From positions 19,359,417 through 19,423,416 of the forward strand of contig OX419346.1 in the NCBI GenBank assembly GCA_948470475.1: a stretch of 64,000 nt of DNA. Reading direction: 5' to 3'. The stretch's first letter is position 1; every line of letters begins with the position of its first letter. Positions 61,974 through 64,000 of the stretch are shown here, piece after piece. This stretch comes from Galaxea fascicularis (taxonomy: Eukaryota > Cnidaria > Anthozoa > Scleractinia > Euphylliidae). The notes under the pieces are model-generated. The model saw only the letters and a program-made list of their open reading frames with translations, did not search any database and was not told where the DNA came from. Both the position numbers and the translations under genes were made by a program.

Positions 61974-61979
61974 AATAAA
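61974..61979 (+). terminator. Polyadenylation signal of the unrecognised gene
   Basis: AATAAA 34 nt past the stop codon at 61938-61940. Confidence 0.5.
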
Positions 61980-62305
61980 AAACATATGTAAGCTCTTAGA
62001 TGCTCTTGTTGTGATTGCAACATGCAGGCATGAAATTTAACCTGATAAATGTGTCGTTTTTCCGTTACTGTTGTGACTAGCGAAGTAAGATTAGCGCACT
62101 TGAAAGGCAAAATAGCCCTGTCGACTTCAAGAAATTGGTAATGCTGTTTTAATTTTGAGTTTGCAGACTAAACTTGAAAGCTTGCAATGCTGTTTGTTGT
62201 GTTGTTTTTAACTGGCATTGTTTGCATAAACGAAATTTGAGACTTCTTTCAGTAAAACTGTAAACTGTTTAACAGAAGTGAAAATATGAAAGCTAACTAA
62301 CCGTT

Positions 62306-63175
62306 CTACGTTTTCATGACAAAAGCAGAGTTTTTCCTTGTGCGGTAATGCGTTTTCCTATGCTTGGCTAAATGGTCTGACCGTGAAAATCTCTTGTCAC
62401 ATAGGTCGCAGATAAATGGCTTTATCCCACTGTGCGATCGCTTGTGTCGAGCTAACTCATCCGATCTTGAAAACCGCCAATTACATCCTTTCCACGTACA
62501 AGCGAAAGGCTTTTCTCCAGTGTGTCGTCTGATATGCGCCTTCAAGTGGGAACTCTTGGTGTACATCTTGCTACAGCCAGGAAAACTGCACTTGTACTCG
62601 CGCGTGGAAACGCGACGTCTCGCGCGCTCTACTCGAGGACGAGCTTGGTCCTTGTTGAGCGGACCTGGACCACTGAGCGGGAGGCCCGTTGCGGCAGCAG
62701 CTTGACCTTGTGCCCCGGAGCAATGATAATGAGTTGCAAGCCCTTCCAATTTGTCGGAGATATCGCTTCCAGAATCACTCAGACTCGCAGAATCGCTTGA
62801 CTGGTCGCTGTCGGGCAATAACAGGCTCGCGGACAACACGAGGTTATCTCGACCACTCGCGCCCTTCTCGAATTCAAACGCTTGCCTGTAATAGGAATTG
62901 AACACGGAGGAAATGAGGTGTTCTTTCAGTTCGCCTACCTCGTCGCATTCCGGTGCCAGTGCGATGTGTTCATCCATTGTGTCGACAATCCCCTTGGAAA
63001 ATAAATAATCAAGATAGATATCAACAGGACAAGATAGTCCCATCGAGTCAATATGCTGTTCGCTGGCACCATCCGGAGTCTCTAAATATCCGCATAGAGG
63101 ATATTGCTCTTCAAGTTCAGTAAAATCCAACGCACTTGAATCCAGAAACTCTTCAAACAGCAACCCGGAATCCAT
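62306..63175 (-). CDS. KLF15: Kruppel-like factor, KLF15-type, single exon
   Basis: Nuclear zinc-finger transcription factor binding GC/CACCC boxes. The ATG at 63173-63175 opens 289 residues without an intron. The N-terminal 180 residues are acidic and hydrophobic ([20 protein letters not shown]), typical of an activation region, with a Ser/Asp-rich stretch ([16 protein letters not shown]). Three C2H2 fingers follow at about residues 193-277: [40 protein letters not shown] and [20 protein letters not shown], joined by linkers TGEKPF and SGIKPF. The first finger ([19 protein letters not shown]), the [13 protein letters not shown] linker and the SHSG linker fit KLF15 better than other KLF groups as I know them. 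Contacts of the RSDEL and RSDHL type are intact. CCAAT motifs lie about 180 and 255 bp upstream. Assignment to KLF is secure; the KLF15 subgroup is likely. Confidence 0.92.
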   Translation of the reverse strand: MDSGLLFEEFLDSSALDFTELEEQYPLCGYLETPDGASEQHIDSMGLSCPVDIYLDYLFSKGIVDTMDEHIALAPECDEVGELKEHLISSVFNSYYRQAFEFEKGASGRDNLVLSASLLLPDSDQSSDSASLSDSGSDISDKLEGLATHYHCSGAQGQAAAATGLPLSGPGPLNKDQARPRVERARRRVSTREYKCSFPGCSKMYTKSSHLKAHIRRHTGEKPFACTWKGCNWRFSRSDELARHKRSHSGIKPFICDLCDKRFSRSDHLAKHRKTHYRTRKNSAFVMKT

Positions 63176-63356
63176 GCCTTTTTAAAACGCTCGTCACTTC
63201 AGAGCAAAGTCATACACTGTTTACTTTTTCCTGCGCGTTGGAGCTTTCTCCTTACGCATGGAGCGAGCGCATTGAGGCATGTGGCTAAAAAAAAACCCTT
63301 GATGGGTTAAATACCCCGTGGTTGTTTAGCTCCTTGGTTGACTTTTTGACGCGCTC

Positions 63357-63437
63357 CTATTGGCTTACCAATCTATCAACGCAGATCGTTGTTGATAAGC
63401 ATCAAACAGAAACAATTCACTTCCGATGATGTGATTG
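63357..63437 (-). promoter_or_regulatory. CCAAT boxes upstream of the KLF gene
   Basis: Two minus-strand CCAAT motifs (attgg on plus, near 63358 and 63433). A TATTTAACC is also present about 130 nt upstream of the ATG, possibly the core promoter. Confidence 0.35.
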
Positions 63438-63439
63438 GA

Positions 63440-64000
63440 CACAGGTATCACCTCCACATTGAAGTTGGTTTCTTGCAATGTTTCTAAGTACACATTTTTT
63501 TCTACCTAAGCCTTATCCAATGACCTCTTGGCTCGCGTTTCTTTTGTTTCAAGTTTCATGCCGTAACGTGTCCCAATCCATCGCGTAAAACCTAAATGAT
63601 TTTTTAGTTTCCTCAAAAAATATAAACACGGTATGGATAACATCAACCAGAGACCAGCCGAGGCAGGCATTGTTCTTGTGAAAATTCAGTAGGTGCTAAA
63701 AATGGCCATTATTTGTGTGACTCTTTTCCAAATAACATCACGGAGTTGTGTTTCTTGGTACACATTAGTCACACTCACAGAGCGCGAAATATGGTCATGG
63801 ATGTATGCCCGCGTGGACGAATACATGGATAAATATATCCCTCGCTTGAGGCCAGATCAGAACTATCGATATTTAATTTATTGGTATCATACACATCGCG
63901 CGATACCAGACAGGTTCTCTCCATGTTCTGTCGAAATAATTGGATTTGTATGATCTTTTTCAAATTTGCAACGAAATTCCTCGCACATTAGAAGCTCGTA
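63440..64000. other. Right edge, no gene recognised
   Basis: A plus-strand frame at 63693-63953 (86 codons) has no domain features and no supporting signals. It may be intergenic. Confidence 0.35.

Noticed and set aside
62364..62901. Plus-strand frames opposite the KLF gene
   Set aside because: Antisense of the zinc-finger coding region.
63693..63953. 86-codon plus-strand frame at the right edge
   Set aside because: No recognisable domain, no polyadenylation signal within the window, and an equally long frame on the other strand.
1..64000. CRISPR arrays, operons, bacterial-type ribosome binding sites
   Set aside because: The DNA is eukaryotic and intron-containing; the tandem repeats present are microsatellites and transposon satellites.

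Overview
The window is animal nuclear DNA: AT-rich, with intron-split genes, long gene-poor stretches and many short inverted-repeat DNA elements. Gene content (two FoxQ2-type forkheads, a FoxP, a KLF15-type zinc finger, AASS) and the repeats suggest an anthozoan cnidarian, probably a stony coral. The species is inferred, since no database search was possible.

Layout. 73-2529 (+): last four exons of alpha-aminoadipic semialdehyde synthase (AASS), running in from the left edge. 2530-12700: about 10 kb without a recognisable gene, holding a 0.74-kb satellite-bearing DNA element, a 69-bp perfect palindrome with 9-bp target duplications, and a long ACTC microsatellite. 12776-13726 (-) and 25363-26349 (+): two single-exon FoxQ2-like forkhead genes, head to head about 11.6 kb apart; the gap holds nested and adjacent foldback elements. 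29465-29607 (+): one candidate terminal exon of an unknown gene. 34421-49196 (-): a complete FoxP gene in 14 coding exons, reconstructed from splice sites and matching reading phases, with several repeat families in its introns. 53415-57405 (-): an intact six-exon gene of about 428 residues that I read as gasdermin-like. 61014-61940 (+): an unrecognised, probably expressed gene. 62306-63175 (-): a single-exon KLF15-like zinc-finger gene.

Four of the genes encode sequence-specific transcription factors, three of them forkheads within about 36 kb. AASS is a mitochondrial lysine-catabolism enzyme; the gasdermin-like gene would belong to pyroptotic cell death and innate immunity. Nothing indicates an operon. 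Adjacent genes have separate promoters and polyadenylation signals where these can be seen.

Coding starts given here are ATG codons. Longer open frames begin upstream of the two forkhead genes, but only at TTG or GTG. Exon limits come from GT/AG (once GC/AG) sites plus phase agreement and have not been checked against transcripts.
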